A program made the translations under genes and the position numbers. Positions 15,762 to 22,534 of a stretch of DNA of 23,930 nucleotides are shown one piece after another. A model generated the notes under the pieces. That model saw nothing but the letters and a program-made list of their open reading frames with translations. It did not search any database and had not been told where the DNA came from. Where the stretch lies: the NCBI GenBank assembly GCA_013152695.1, contig JAADFV010000309.1, forward strand, positions 1 through 23,930, written 5' to 3'. Origin of the DNA: Chloroflexota bacterium. Lineage in GTDB: Bacteria; Chloroflexota; Anaerolineae; J102. Each line of letters opens with the position of its first letter. The stretch's first letter is position 1.

Positions 15762-17015
15762 TCAAGCAGCCAGTGCCCGCTTCACATCTTCCAGGGTGGG
15801 TTTGACGAAGTAAGGCTCGGTGCCGTCCATCTCAACGCTCTTCATGGCGCTGGCGATATCTTTGAGCCCGTTACCCGTATTGATGACGACAATGCGATCT
15901 TCGGGCGAAACCAGGCCCAGCTCTACCGCTTTCACCAAGCCGGCGTAAGCCGCGGCCCCGGCAGGCTCGCCAAAGACACCGCTGCCGCGGGCCTGGGTGA
16001 CAATGGCGGCGAGGATTTCATCGTCGCTAACCGTGACATAAGCGCCATTCGTCTCGACCACTGCCGCCATCGCTTTCACGCGGTCGCGCGGCAGGCCGGC
16101 GCTGATGCTATCGGCCACGGTTTCGGCCTGGATGGGAGGCTTGGTGAGGACATCCTCGCCCTTTTCCCAGGCTTCGGCCATGTAATTGCTGCCTTCTGCC
16201 TGTACGCCGATGATGCGGGGCATCTTATCGATCCAGCCCAGAGCCAGCAGATCTTTCAGTCCTTTGTGCACGCCGCCGATGATGCAGCCATCACCCACGC
16301 TGACAAAAATAGCGTCGGGGGCATCCCAGCCCAGTTGTTCACAAATCTCGTAGCTGACAGTCTTCTTGCCTTCTGACATGTAAGGATTGAAGCCGGTATT
16401 GCGATTGTACCAGCCATATTCATCAGCAGCTTCCAAGCAGAGTTCGAAGGCATCGTCATAGGTGCCGTCAACCAGCATTACCGTAGAGCCGAAGGTTAGA
16501 AGCTGGGCAATCTTGGCGGGAGGAGCACTTTTGGGCACGAAGATAACGTTGGGCTGTTCGACACTGGCACAGAGGCCACTGAGGGCGGCGGCAGCGTTAC
16601 CCGTGCTGGCTGTGGTGATGATCTCGGCGCCTTTTTCCTGCGCCTTGACCACGGCGATGGCACTGGCGCGGTCCTTGAAAGAGGCCGTCGGCTCCCGACC
16701 GTCATCCTTGACCCAGACATGTTTCAGTCCCAGGCCTGCGGCGAGACGGGGTGCTTCGTACAATGGCGTCCCTCCCACTGTCAGGGGTGGGACGGGCGAA
16801 TCGGGCTCCACCGGCAGGAGGGGCTTGTAGCGCCAAATGGTGGTATCCTTGTTCTCGGCCAGAGAATCGCGGCTGATATTCTTGCTGATAACGTCATAAT
16901 CGTAGACGACATCCAGAATACCCTCAGCACCGTGGTCGGGACAGACGTAATCGACCTCGTCGGGCTGATAGGTTTTGCCGCAAATGACGCATCGCAGGTG
17001 TTTGATGTGGTTCAT
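15762..17015 (-). CDS. Threonine synthase-like PLP-dependent enzyme with zinc ribbon
   Basis: This 417-residue protein starts with a zinc ribbon (CVICGKTYQPDE, then CPDHG; ligands Cys9, Cys12, Cys25 and probably His28). The fold-type II PLP domain carries the lysine in ASFKDRASA (Lys114), the substrate loop STGNAA at 137-142 and the phosphate loop VGDGCIIGG. Zinc-ribbon threonine synthases and cysteate synthases share this plan. There are no homoserine kinase or homoserine dehydrogenase genes nearby, so biosynthetic threonine synthase is not indicated by context. Cysteate synthase or an amino-acid lyase is possible. The gene lies 30 bases downstream of arcC, and the next gene follows after 78 bases, so all three are likely co-transcribed. 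Confidence 0.82.
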   Translation of the reverse strand: MNHIKHLRCVICGKTYQPDEVDYVCPDHGAEGILDVVYDYDVISKNISRDSLAENKDTTIWRYKPLLPVEPDSPVPPLTVGGTPLYEAPRLAAGLGLKHVWVKDDGREPTASFKDRASAIAVVKAQEKGAEIITTASTGNAAAALSGLCASVEQPNVIFVPKSAPPAKIAQLLTFGSTVMLVDGTYDDAFELCLEAADEYGWYNRNTGFNPYMSEGKKTVSYEICEQLGWDAPDAIFVSVGDGCIIGGVHKGLKDLLALGWIDKMPRIIGVQAEGSNYMAEAWEKGEDVLTKPPIQAETVADSISAGLPRDRVKAMAAVVETNGAYVTVSDDEILAAIVTQARGSGVFGEPAGAAAYAGLVKAVELGLVSPEDRIVVINTGNGLKDIASAMKSVEMDGTEPYFVKPTLEDVKRALAA

Positions 17016-17045
17016 AGTTAGTTTCTGTCGTGATGGTCGACCGCA

Positions 17046-18002
17046 CTAATCCCGCGTAATGATCGTACCGGTCTCGCCGGCAAGGGCGCGGGTGATGTTG
17101 TCGGGATTGGTGATGATGGCCTTTTCGCCACCAGCCTCCAGGAAGTTGATCACAGCCTGAATCTTGGGCGCCATGCTTCCTTTGGCAAAATGGATGCCTT
17201 CAGCCAGATAAGCTTTGGCCTCGGCCAGGGTCATGTGATCCAGCCATTTCTCATTGGGCTTGCCAAAGTTGAGGGCTACTTTCTCGACGGCAGTGCTGAT
17301 GATGAAGACATCTGCTTTGAGGCGCACTGCCAGCAGGCTGGAAGCGAAGTCTTTGTCGATAACCGCGGCTACGCCGTGTAATTTGCCCTTTTCATCTGCC
17401 ACAACGGGAATACCACCACCGCCAACAGTAATCACGATGATGCCATCGCTGATCAGCTTTTTGACGGCGGGTTCTTCCACGATACGTTTGGGCAGAGGAG
17501 AGGCCACTACACGTCGCCAACCACGCCCGGCATCCTCGACAACATCCCAGCCATCTTGCTCCCGACGCTTCATTGCCTGTTCTTTATCCATGAAGGAGCC
17601 GATGGGTTTGGATGGGTTCTGGAAAGCGGGATCGTCGGCACTGACTTCCACCTGGGTGACGACGGTGGCAACATCTTTGTCGATGCCCATGTCGATGAAA
17701 TGATTATAAAGATTCTGCTGCAGAGCGTAACCGATGGCGCCTTGCGTGTCTGCACCGCACACATCCAGAGGCACTTCGTGTAGTTCGTGGGCTGCCAGCT
17801 CTGATCGGCGCAGGATGAAGCCTACCTGGGGGCCGTTGCCGTGGCCAATAGCCACATTCCAACCCTGCTTGATCATAGTGGCGATATGCCTGGCAGTTTC
17901 GCCCGCAGCCTCGTACTGATCCTGTACCGATTTATGCTGCTTGTCCTTAATGAGTGAATTACCGCCAATGGCGATAACGGCTGTTTTTTGGGGGTTAGTC
18001 AT
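17046..18002 (-). CDS. arcC: Carbamate kinase
   Basis: This 318-residue enzyme interconverts carbamoyl phosphate plus ADP with carbamate plus ATP. The sequence begins with the family motif AVIAIGGNSL. It has the GHGNGPQVG segment, EVPLDVCGADTQGAIGYALQQNL, the insertion characteristic of carbamate kinases (WRRVVASPLPKRIVE), the VITVGGGGIPVV motif and a terminal FAKGSMAPKIQA segment. The length is standard. It follows two transcarbamylases, which is the arrangement used in catabolic pathways such as arginine deiminase or agmatine degradation, where carbamoyl phosphate formed by a reverse transcarbamylase yields ATP. The 80-base gap before it holds an 8-bp repeat array. Confidence 0.95.
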   Translation of the reverse strand: MTNPQKTAVIAIGGNSLIKDKQHKSVQDQYEAAGETARHIATMIKQGWNVAIGHGNGPQVGFILRRSELAAHELHEVPLDVCGADTQGAIGYALQQNLYNHFIDMGIDKDVATVVTQVEVSADDPAFQNPSKPIGSFMDKEQAMKRREQDGWDVVEDAGRGWRRVVASPLPKRIVEEPAVKKLISDGIIVITVGGGGIPVVADEKGKLHGVAAVIDKDFASSLLAVRLKADVFIISTAVEKVALNFGKPNEKWLDHMTLAEAKAYLAEGIHFAKGSMAPKIQAVINFLEAGGEKAIITNPDNITRALAGETGTIITRD

Positions 18003-18039
18003 GAGTAGTGTCCTTAGAGATACAAAGTGAATATGTCTT

Positions 18040-18079
18040 GTAAATCGGTAGGCCGGTAAACCAGTAAAACGGTAAACCA
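18040..18079 (+). repeat. Octamer repeat array, left of the four-helix-bundle gene
   Basis: There are five contiguous 8-bp units with no gaps: GTAAATCG (18040), GTAGGCCG (18048), GTAAACCA (18056), GTAAAACG (18064) and GTAAACCA (18072). Every unit starts GTA, and the phase is exact. The array fills the spacer between the four-helix-bundle gene and arcC. Confidence 0.85.
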
Positions 18080-18082
18080 GGG

Positions 18083-18574
18083 TTATGTGAGGGGCTCTTC
18101 TTCTGGTAAGAGACCCGGATTTACGAGATAGGTTGGCAAATTTTCTCGCAGATAAGTCGGCCCAAAGAGTTCGGCTCCTTGCTGTTGGCGACGAACGAAG
18201 GCAATATAGCCGTTGAGTCCACGATGAATGCTATGAACAAGTGCACGTACTCGTGAAACAAGTGCTTCATCGCAGTAACCAACAACATTTGCCTCGATAA
18301 AACCATTAAGCGTTTCATCAAGCGAGCCCCGAGCTATATAGAAAAAACGAAGTTTTTCTGCAAAGTGATAACGACCATATCCTTCTGCTATGTTATGTGT
18401 AACGCTACTAGCTGAGCGACGAAGCTGATCTGCCATGTTGTAGCGCTCTGTTTGAGGTAGGAGATTTGCCAAGATATAGGATTGTTTCAGCAATTCCAAG
18501 GCTTCCTGATAAAAGCGAAGGTCTTCAAAACCCCGTTTGCCAGGGGGCGGACTTTCTTTTTGCTCAAGGCTCAT
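18083..18574 (-). CDS. Four-helix-bundle protein (TIGR02436 / S23 intervening-sequence and Avd-like family)
   Basis: This 163-residue, mostly helical protein has the hallmark pattern of the family: FEDLRFYQEALELLKQ, then ERYNMADQLRRSASSVTHNIAEGYGR, then EKLRFFYIARGSLDETLNGF. Relatives occur as proteins encoded inside 23S rRNA intervening sequences and as the Avd accessory factor of diversity-generating retroelements, where the bundle forms a basic pentameric barrel that binds nucleic acid. Here there is no reverse transcriptase, variable repeat or rRNA nearby. The gene interrupts an operon of metabolic genes. It is tightly enclosed by octamer repeats, one of which supplies its CCAGGAG ribosome-binding site. 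Its acidic, proline-rich C-terminus (VNPGLLPEEEPLT) ends at the left array. Role unknown; a repeat-binding or repeat-spreading role is a hypothesis. Confidence 0.88.
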   Translation of the reverse strand: MSLEQKESPPPGKRGFEDLRFYQEALELLKQSYILANLLPQTERYNMADQLRRSASSVTHNIAEGYGRYHFAEKLRFFYIARGSLDETLNGFIEANVVGYCDEALVSRVRALVHSIHRGLNGYIAFVRRQQQGAELFGPTYLRENLPTYLVNPGLLPEEEPLT

Positions 18575-18586
18575 GCTGTAAACTCC

Positions 18587-18626
18587 TGGTTTACCGATTT
18601 ACAGGGTTTCTGGTTTACCGGTCTGC
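18587..18626 (-). repeat. Octamer repeat array, right of the four-helix-bundle gene (inverted)
   Basis: Read on the minus strand from 18626 there are five contiguous 8-bp units: GCAGACCG, GTAAACCA, GAAACCCT, GTAAATCG and GTAAACCA, and then GGAG, the ribosome-binding site. A GTAAAC/GTTTAC hairpin (18578-18594) spans the array end. The array also lies between the ygeW stop codon and the four-helix-bundle gene. Confidence 0.85.
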
Positions 18627-18628
18627 TT

Positions 18629-19614
18629 TTACCCCATCGTCAAGGCCATGACAGCCTTTTGGGCATGGAGGCGATTTTCTGCTTGATCGAAGACGACGGA
18701 ATGGGGGCCGTCGATCACACCGTCGGTGACTTCGATATTGCGATCGGCCGGCAGGGGGTGCATGTAGATGGCGTCGTCAGCAGCCATGGCAATGCGGCGT
18801 TCGTCGGTAATCCAATCTTTGTATTGATCGGTGATGCGTTTACCCTCTTCGGGGTCGGTGGTGGTCAGCAGTGGGCCCCAGCTTTTGGCATAGATAATGT
18901 CGCTATCGCGCATACCGGCTTCGAAGTCGTCCATAATTTCGAAACTGCCGTGATGCTTACGGGCATTCTCACGAGCCTGCTCGACGATATCGGGCATAAG
19001 CTTAAATTCGGGGGGACGCACTAAGCGCACGTTCATGCCGTAGCGGGTCATGAGCAGAATCAGACTTTGCGGCACACTGATGGGTTTAGAGTAGCTAGAG
19101 GCATAGGCCCAGCTTACGGTAATGGTTTTCCCGCGAGGATCGCCTTTCTTCTCGATGATGGTTTGTAAGTCTGTAAATCGGCGAGAATTTGGTGTGGATG
19201 ATAGAAGTCGCACTGCATGTTGAGGACGGGGGCGCGGCTGGCCTCGGCTACGGCACGAATATACTGGTTGCCAATCCCCCAATCAACATGGCGAATGGCG
19301 ATACCATCGAAATAGCGGCCAAAAATTTCGCCCATTTCGGTGGTGGTGTCGCCGTGCTTGATCTGGGTGGTACGACTTTCGATAAAGGCGGCGTGTCCGC
19401 CCAATTGCGCCATGCCAGCTTCGAAGGAGCCACGTGTGCGCGTGGAAGAGAAGAAGAATAACATGGCCAGGACCTTGTCACGCAGATAGGCATGGGGAAT
19501 GCCCAGGGCTCGCTTTTTCTTCAGGTCCATGGCAACTTCCATTACGGTATCGATTTGGTCTCGGGTCCAATCCTGAGTGGTGATCATGTCGAGACCACGC
19601 ATGTTGGTTTGCAT
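18629..19614 (-). pseudogene. ygeW: YgeW-type (catabolic) carbamoyltransferase, frame broken by an 8-bp duplication
   Basis: Two overlapping frames together encode one transcarbamylase. The first (from ATG 19614, ACGAGG upstream) gives the carbamoyl-phosphate motif SSTRTRGSFEAG (STRTR at 57-61), then IAIRHVDWGIGN and CDFYHPHQILADLQT. The second gives TIIEKKGD, ITVSWAYASSYSKPISVPQS and MHPLPADRNIEVTDGVIDGP to a stop at 18629. The style, especially the SWAYA..KPISVPQSLILLM and PADR segments, matches the YgeW family, described from E. coli as a knotted, probably catabolic transcarbamylase of unknown substrate. Removing one of two tandem octamers at 19165-19180 restores a 325-residue frame. The coding sequence on both sides looks intact, so the break is recent, switchable or bypassed. 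Confidence 0.82.
19165..19180 (+). repeat. Two tandem octamers inside ygeW causing the frameshift
   Basis: GTAAGTCT (19165-19172) and GTAAATCG (19173-19180) lie in tandem. On the coding strand they appear as GATTTACA followed by GACTTACA, differing at one base. The 11-mer CTGTAAATCGG (19171-19181) is identical to part of the right array (18593-18603, minus strand), and its last 10 bases also occur at the left array (18039-18048). Confidence 0.75.
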
Positions 19615-19657
19615 AATAAGTTAAACCTCGTAAATAAGAATTGAGTGATAAGAATGG

Positions 19658-20488
19658 TTAAGTGAAGGAGGAGGGGAGTTCGTTGATGGAATAGCCCAGG
19701 AGGCGTTCCAGTTGGGGGATATGGTTGCCACGAACGGTTTTACCATCATGGGTGATGCCGGCCAATAATTCGTCTCGGGTCAACCAGCGATCCTGGCTTC
19801 CCAAAACGATCGGTTTCATATCAAGAATATGGAAAAAGGTGAAATGATAGGAGGTGAGGGCGCCGAAGGAGGGAGAAATACGCTTATCACCCGAAAATTC
19901 TGCCAGAAAGACAATTTCGAAATCGCCACGCTGGTAGTTTACTTGCCCGCCTAACTCCTCTTCCATCTCACGTATGGCCGTATCCCGAATAGATTCAATC
20001 TGATCCCGATCGATTCGTTGTCTTCCCCCAATCAGCTGATAAGCCCCTGCCGGCCCATCCCATTGCCCAAGGAAGCGGGGCGGATTCCCTGCCTGCACAA
20101 TCAGGATTTGGGCGACAGGCGTGAAACGGATGGGTTTAGCAGCAGGGTTACGGGCTAGCCGTTCGCTTTCGAGCAGGTAGACGAGACTAACGCCATGGCG
20201 CAGGCCCGCATCAGAACGAGCACCATACTGCTCAGACCAATCCAGGATAACTTCGCCGGCGTCTTCTGCCCAGGCAGCGAGACTGTGTAGAAAATAGTAA
20301 GCTGGCTGCGAGGTAGCGCGCAGACCGGCTTCAGAAAACTCAACCGCTCCCCAGGTCTGCAAGAGTAGAGCTAATCCCTGGCCAATCACGTCTCCGCCCG
20401 GCAATTCGTGTAGCGGGCAGGGATCATGACGCGATTGCGGGATCGCACGGAGCCAGGCAGCCAAAAGGGAGCGGTTGGGCGAGGTCAT
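19658..20488 (-). CDS. Nudix hydrolase with an N-terminal extension
   Basis: This 276-residue protein has a Nudix box at about residues 154-180: GGRQRID, then Glu165, and after seven residues REMEEELG (173-180). Compared with the standard GX5EX7REUXEEXGU pattern, four extra residues lie between the Gly and the first Glu, but the metal-binding REXXEE core is complete. Residues 1-120 form an extra domain that I do not recognise. Nudix enzymes hydrolyse nucleoside diphosphates linked to another group; the substrate is not evident here. The gene lies between two transcarbamylase genes in the same direction, with 43 bases to ygeW and 117 bases after the ATCase-like gene. Its relation to the pathway is unclear. 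Confidence 0.82.
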   Translation of the reverse strand: MTSPNRSLLAAWLRAIPQSRHDPCPLHELPGGDVIGQGLALLLQTWGAVEFSEAGLRATSQPAYYFLHSLAAWAEDAGEVILDWSEQYGARSDAGLRHGVSLVYLLESERLARNPAAKPIRFTPVAQILIVQAGNPPRFLGQWDGPAGAYQLIGGRQRIDRDQIESIRDTAIREMEEELGGQVNYQRGDFEIVFLAEFSGDKRISPSFGALTSYHFTFFHILDMKPIVLGSQDRWLTRDELLAGITHDGKTVRGNHIPQLERLLGYSINELPSSFT

Positions 20489-20503
20489 GATGAGAGTAAG
20501 TGT

Positions 20504-20592
20504 CAGGCACTTCGCATGATATCTGTATGAGCAAGGAGCTCTGCGTAAAACTTTTGTTTCTTATTCAGGGGAAGGTTCATAAGAAGTGCCTG
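20504..20592. other. 10-bp inverted repeat spanning the spacer before the Nudix gene
   Basis: CAGGCACTTC (20504-20513) and GAAGTGCCTG (20583-20592) are perfect complements 69 bases apart, enclosing almost the whole spacer between the ATCase-like gene and the Nudix gene. It could fold the mRNA into a long-range stem or be an attenuator; no poly-T tract follows directly. Confidence 0.35.
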
Positions 20593-20605
20593 GACTATCG
20601 GTACT

Positions 20606-21559
20606 TTATTCCATGGCGCCGAGGACAAGGGCCAGCAAAGCCATGCGCATGACTACACCATTGAAGGCTTCCTGCCAGTAACGGGACCAGCGAGTGATGT
20701 CGACATCGGGAGGAATTTCATCCATGCGGGGCAGCGAGTGCAGGAGGATGGCGTCTGATTTGGCCTTGTTGACGAGAAGGTCTCGGGTAATCTTGTAGTT
20801 GGAAGGCGTGGTAGGAAGTTCGCCTTTGCGCTCGTCGCGTGATTTGGTGTAATCGGGTTGGACGGTGGGCTCGACCAAGATGACGTCGGCATCACCAATC
20901 ACCTGCTCGACATGTTCGGCAAATTTGAAGTCCAGGCCATAATCACGGTAGTCTTGCTGGTAGCTTTCGGGCATTTCCATGCCGGGAGGAGCTACGAAGG
21001 TGATGGGGCAGTCGAACTGGGTGAGGGCGTAGCCGAGAGAGTGCATGGTGCGCATGCGCATGTCGCCTACGGCCACCCATTTCAGACCATCGATGCGGCC
21101 TTTTTCGCGCAGCACGGTGTAGAGGTCGGTCAGAATTTGGGTAGGATGTTCACCCCAGCCATCGCCACCGTTGATGATGGGAATGGAAGCCCACTTAGCG
21201 GCCTCGTGAGGAGCGCCCTGTTGGAAATGGCGCATGACGATGACGTCGCCGTAGAATTCCAGCATTTTGACGGTGTCTTTGATCGATTCCTGATAGAAGT
21301 CGCCTGCTCGCGTCATTTTTGCATCAGAAAAACCAGTCACCTGACCGCCAAGGCGGATCATGCCGGCTTCGTGGGCGAGACGGGTGCGGGTGGATGGTTG
21401 GTAGAAGGCTGTGACCAGGGTCTTGCCTTTCAGGATTTCTGCATTTTGGCGATTACGGGCGATGGGTTCGAGTTCTTCGGCCACTTCAAAGACACGGAAA
21501 AATTCATTACGTTCGAATTCCTTCAGAGAGAGGATATCACGGCCTGCAAAACTTCTCAT
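20606..21559 (-). CDS. Aspartate carbamoyltransferase-like enzyme with altered substrate-site residues
   Basis: This 317-residue protein aligns by eye with E. coli PyrB along its length: the carbamoyl-phosphate motif PSTRTR (55-60), VMRH, GDGWGEHPTQ, VGDMRMRTMHSL and LHSLPRMDEIPPDVD, ending FNGVVMRMALLALVLG. However, residues that define aspartate binding differ. The 80s loop reads TRAGDFYQES instead of carrying the Ser80/Lys84 pair. The position of Arg229 (RVQ in E. coli) is TVQ. HPLP is HSLP. The carbamoyl-phosphate half is therefore conserved and the second-substrate half is not. No pyrI or other pyr genes are adjacent. It directly follows a GntR regulator and precedes ygeW and arcC, so a catabolic transcarbamylase is more likely than pyrimidine synthesis. 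An AGGAGA ribosome-binding site precedes the ATG. Confidence 0.8.
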   Translation of the reverse strand: MRSFAGRDILSLKEFERNEFFRVFEVAEELEPIARNRQNAEILKGKTLVTAFYQPSTRTRLAHEAGMIRLGGQVTGFSDAKMTRAGDFYQESIKDTVKMLEFYGDVIVMRHFQQGAPHEAAKWASIPIINGGDGWGEHPTQILTDLYTVLREKGRIDGLKWVAVGDMRMRTMHSLGYALTQFDCPITFVAPPGMEMPESYQQDYRDYGLDFKFAEHVEQVIGDADVILVEPTVQPDYTKSRDERKGELPTTPSNYKITRDLLVNKAKSDAILLHSLPRMDEIPPDVDITRWSRYWQEAFNGVVMRMALLALVLGAME

Positions 21560-21590
21560 TTTTACTTTCTCCTAACTATAAAATAATGAG

Positions 21591-21602
21591 TGGTATCTAC
21601 CA
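21591..21602. promoter_or_regulatory. Candidate GntR/UTRA operator before the ATCase-like gene
   Basis: TGGTATCTACCA is a near-palindrome (TGGTA / TACCA) matching the TGGTNTNNACCA form of HutC-type sites such as those of DasR/NagR. It lies 20 bases beyond the gntR stop codon, just upstream of a TATAGT -10-like element and the AGGAGA ribosome-binding site of the ATCase-like gene. Confidence 0.5.
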
Positions 21603-21621
21603 TGAGGGGCAGATAAGGGAA

Positions 21622-22347
21622 TTAGACTTGGCGACGAATCAAGCGGAAGCGCAGGAGATCGTCACGAAAATAGGATGTGGATTTTAAGATGGGTTGATTG
21701 TCTGAGTTATACCCGACCTCCTCAAAAGAAATCAGCGGGGTTTGCGCAGAAATATGAAGTAAGCTGCCGATCTTTTTGCCGGCTAACATGGGCACAATTT
21801 CAGAAAGGTAATAAGCAAGCTGTTGTTCGCAGCAGATTTCCACAAAATCGTAAATAGGACGACGGCAATCCTCCTTTTGAAAATCGCGGCAGATCAAGGA
21901 TTGGGGAATATAATTCTGGGTGAGAATGACCGGATTATCGTCTTCAAGAAAGAGTTTTTCGATAAAGAAAAGGGGATCGTTTTCTTCGACGCCCAGGAGC
22001 TCGGCATCAAGGGCTGAGGCTGCTATGGTGGAGGATTGTAAAATCTGCACCGAGGGCGTGTAGCCGTGGGCACGTAAAACATTTTCGTAAGACCAAATTT
22101 CTTCTAAACGCGATCTGATTTGTAACCCCAGCTTGTTCACAAAGGTCCCCGCCCCTTGCTTCCGTACAATAGCCCCTTCCAATTCCAGACGACTCAGAGC
22201 ATCTCGGATGGTTGTGCGACTAACCCCTAATGTTGTAGCCAACTCATTTTCTGAGGGGATACGCCCATTTGCGAAATCATTCTGCATGATTCGTTCTTTA
22301 ATATAGTTCTTGGTTTGCTCAGTCAGAGAAGGGCTACGTTTGAACAT
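21622..22347 (-). CDS. GntR-family transcriptional regulator, HutC/UTRA subfamily
   Basis: In this 241-residue protein, residues 1-70 form a GntR winged helix-turn-helix (GRIPSENELATTLGVSRTTIRDALSRLELEGAIVRKQGAGTFV, quoted in part as PSENELA and TTIRDAL). The remaining part is a UTRA ligand-binding domain, with the typical LLGVEENDPLFFIEKLFLEDD and NSDNQPILKSTSYFRDD-type stretches. UTRA regulators sense small metabolites and usually repress neighbouring catabolic genes. It is the first gene of the minus-strand cluster and sits 62 bases before the ATCase-like gene. Its own promoter (22401-22428) overlaps a palindrome, suggesting autoregulation. The ligand is likely the unknown carbamoylated substrate or its product (inference). 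Confidence 0.92.
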   Translation of the reverse strand: MFKRSPSLTEQTKNYIKERIMQNDFANGRIPSENELATTLGVSRTTIRDALSRLELEGAIVRKQGAGTFVNKLGLQIRSRLEEIWSYENVLRAHGYTPSVQILQSSTIAASALDAELLGVEENDPLFFIEKLFLEDDNPVILTQNYIPQSLICRDFQKEDCRRPIYDFVEICCEQQLAYYLSEIVPMLAGKKIGSLLHISAQTPLISFEEVGYNSDNQPILKSTSYFRDDLLRFRLIRRQV

Positions 22348-22373
22348 AGGGGATGATTTGTATTTTGTGTATG

Positions 22374-22400
22374 TGGTATTATGGTATGGTTGTATGACAA
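22374..22400. promoter_or_regulatory. Candidate autoregulatory operator region of gntR
   Basis: TTGTATGACAA (22390-22400) is a perfect TTGT/ACAA palindrome abutting the -10 box of the gntR promoter. Two TGGTAT half-sites (22374-22379 and 22382-22387), spaced 8 bp apart, lie beside it and repeat the half-site of the 21591 operator. Confidence 0.45.
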
Positions 22401-22428
22401 ATTATATATCATGAAAAAGAAAAGGCAA
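22401..22428 (-). promoter_or_regulatory. Sigma-70-type promoter of gntR
   Basis: On the minus strand, TTGCCT (22423-22428) and a perfect TATAAT (22401-22406) are separated by 16 bases, about 54 bases upstream of the gntR ATG at 22347. Confidence 0.55.
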
Positions 22429-22499
22429 AATATGAGAAGCAACAAGAATGAGGGGGATGCTTTGCCCAGGGATTTTAATGATCTTATGACGACAAACTA

Positions 22500-22528
22500 T
22501 TGACAGCCCCCCTTTTCGCGCATATACT
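22500..22528 (+). promoter_or_regulatory. Consensus sigma-70 promoter of the structured RNA
   Basis: A perfect -35 TTGACA (22500-22505), a 17-base spacer and a -10 TATACT (22523-22528) point along the plus strand. The expected start at about 22535 is one base before the closing stem of the folded RNA. No open reading frame begins nearby. Confidence 0.75.
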
Positions 22529-22534
22529 ATAAAT

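Larger units (their letters stand above)
18040..18626. mobile_element. Candidate small element: four-helix-bundle gene between inverted octamer arrays
   Basis: A 492-base gene for a TIGR02436-type four-helix-bundle protein is bracketed by two arrays of 8-bp units in opposite orientation. The left array (18040-18079) ends 3 bases from the stop codon. The right array (18587-18626, minus orientation) ends just upstream of the start codon. Both arrays finish in GTAAACCAGG toward the gene, giving a terminal-inverted-repeat layout of about 587 bases. The element lies precisely between ygeW and arcC. No transposase or target-site duplication is visible. Mobility is inference. Confidence 0.4.

Noticed and set aside
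18083..18574. Diversity-generating retroelement with an Avd accessory gene
   Set aside because: No reverse transcriptase, template repeat or variable repeat is visible in the window; only the four-helix-bundle protein resembles Avd.
18040..18626. CRISPR array
   Set aside because: The units are 8 bp and directly contiguous, with no spacers, and no cas genes are present.
18629..19282. Second half of ygeW as an independent 217-residue gene starting at 19282
   Set aside because: The first 37 residues (MGDWQPVYSC...) are an out-of-frame reading of conserved YgeW sequence; family-like sequence starts only after the octamer duplication.
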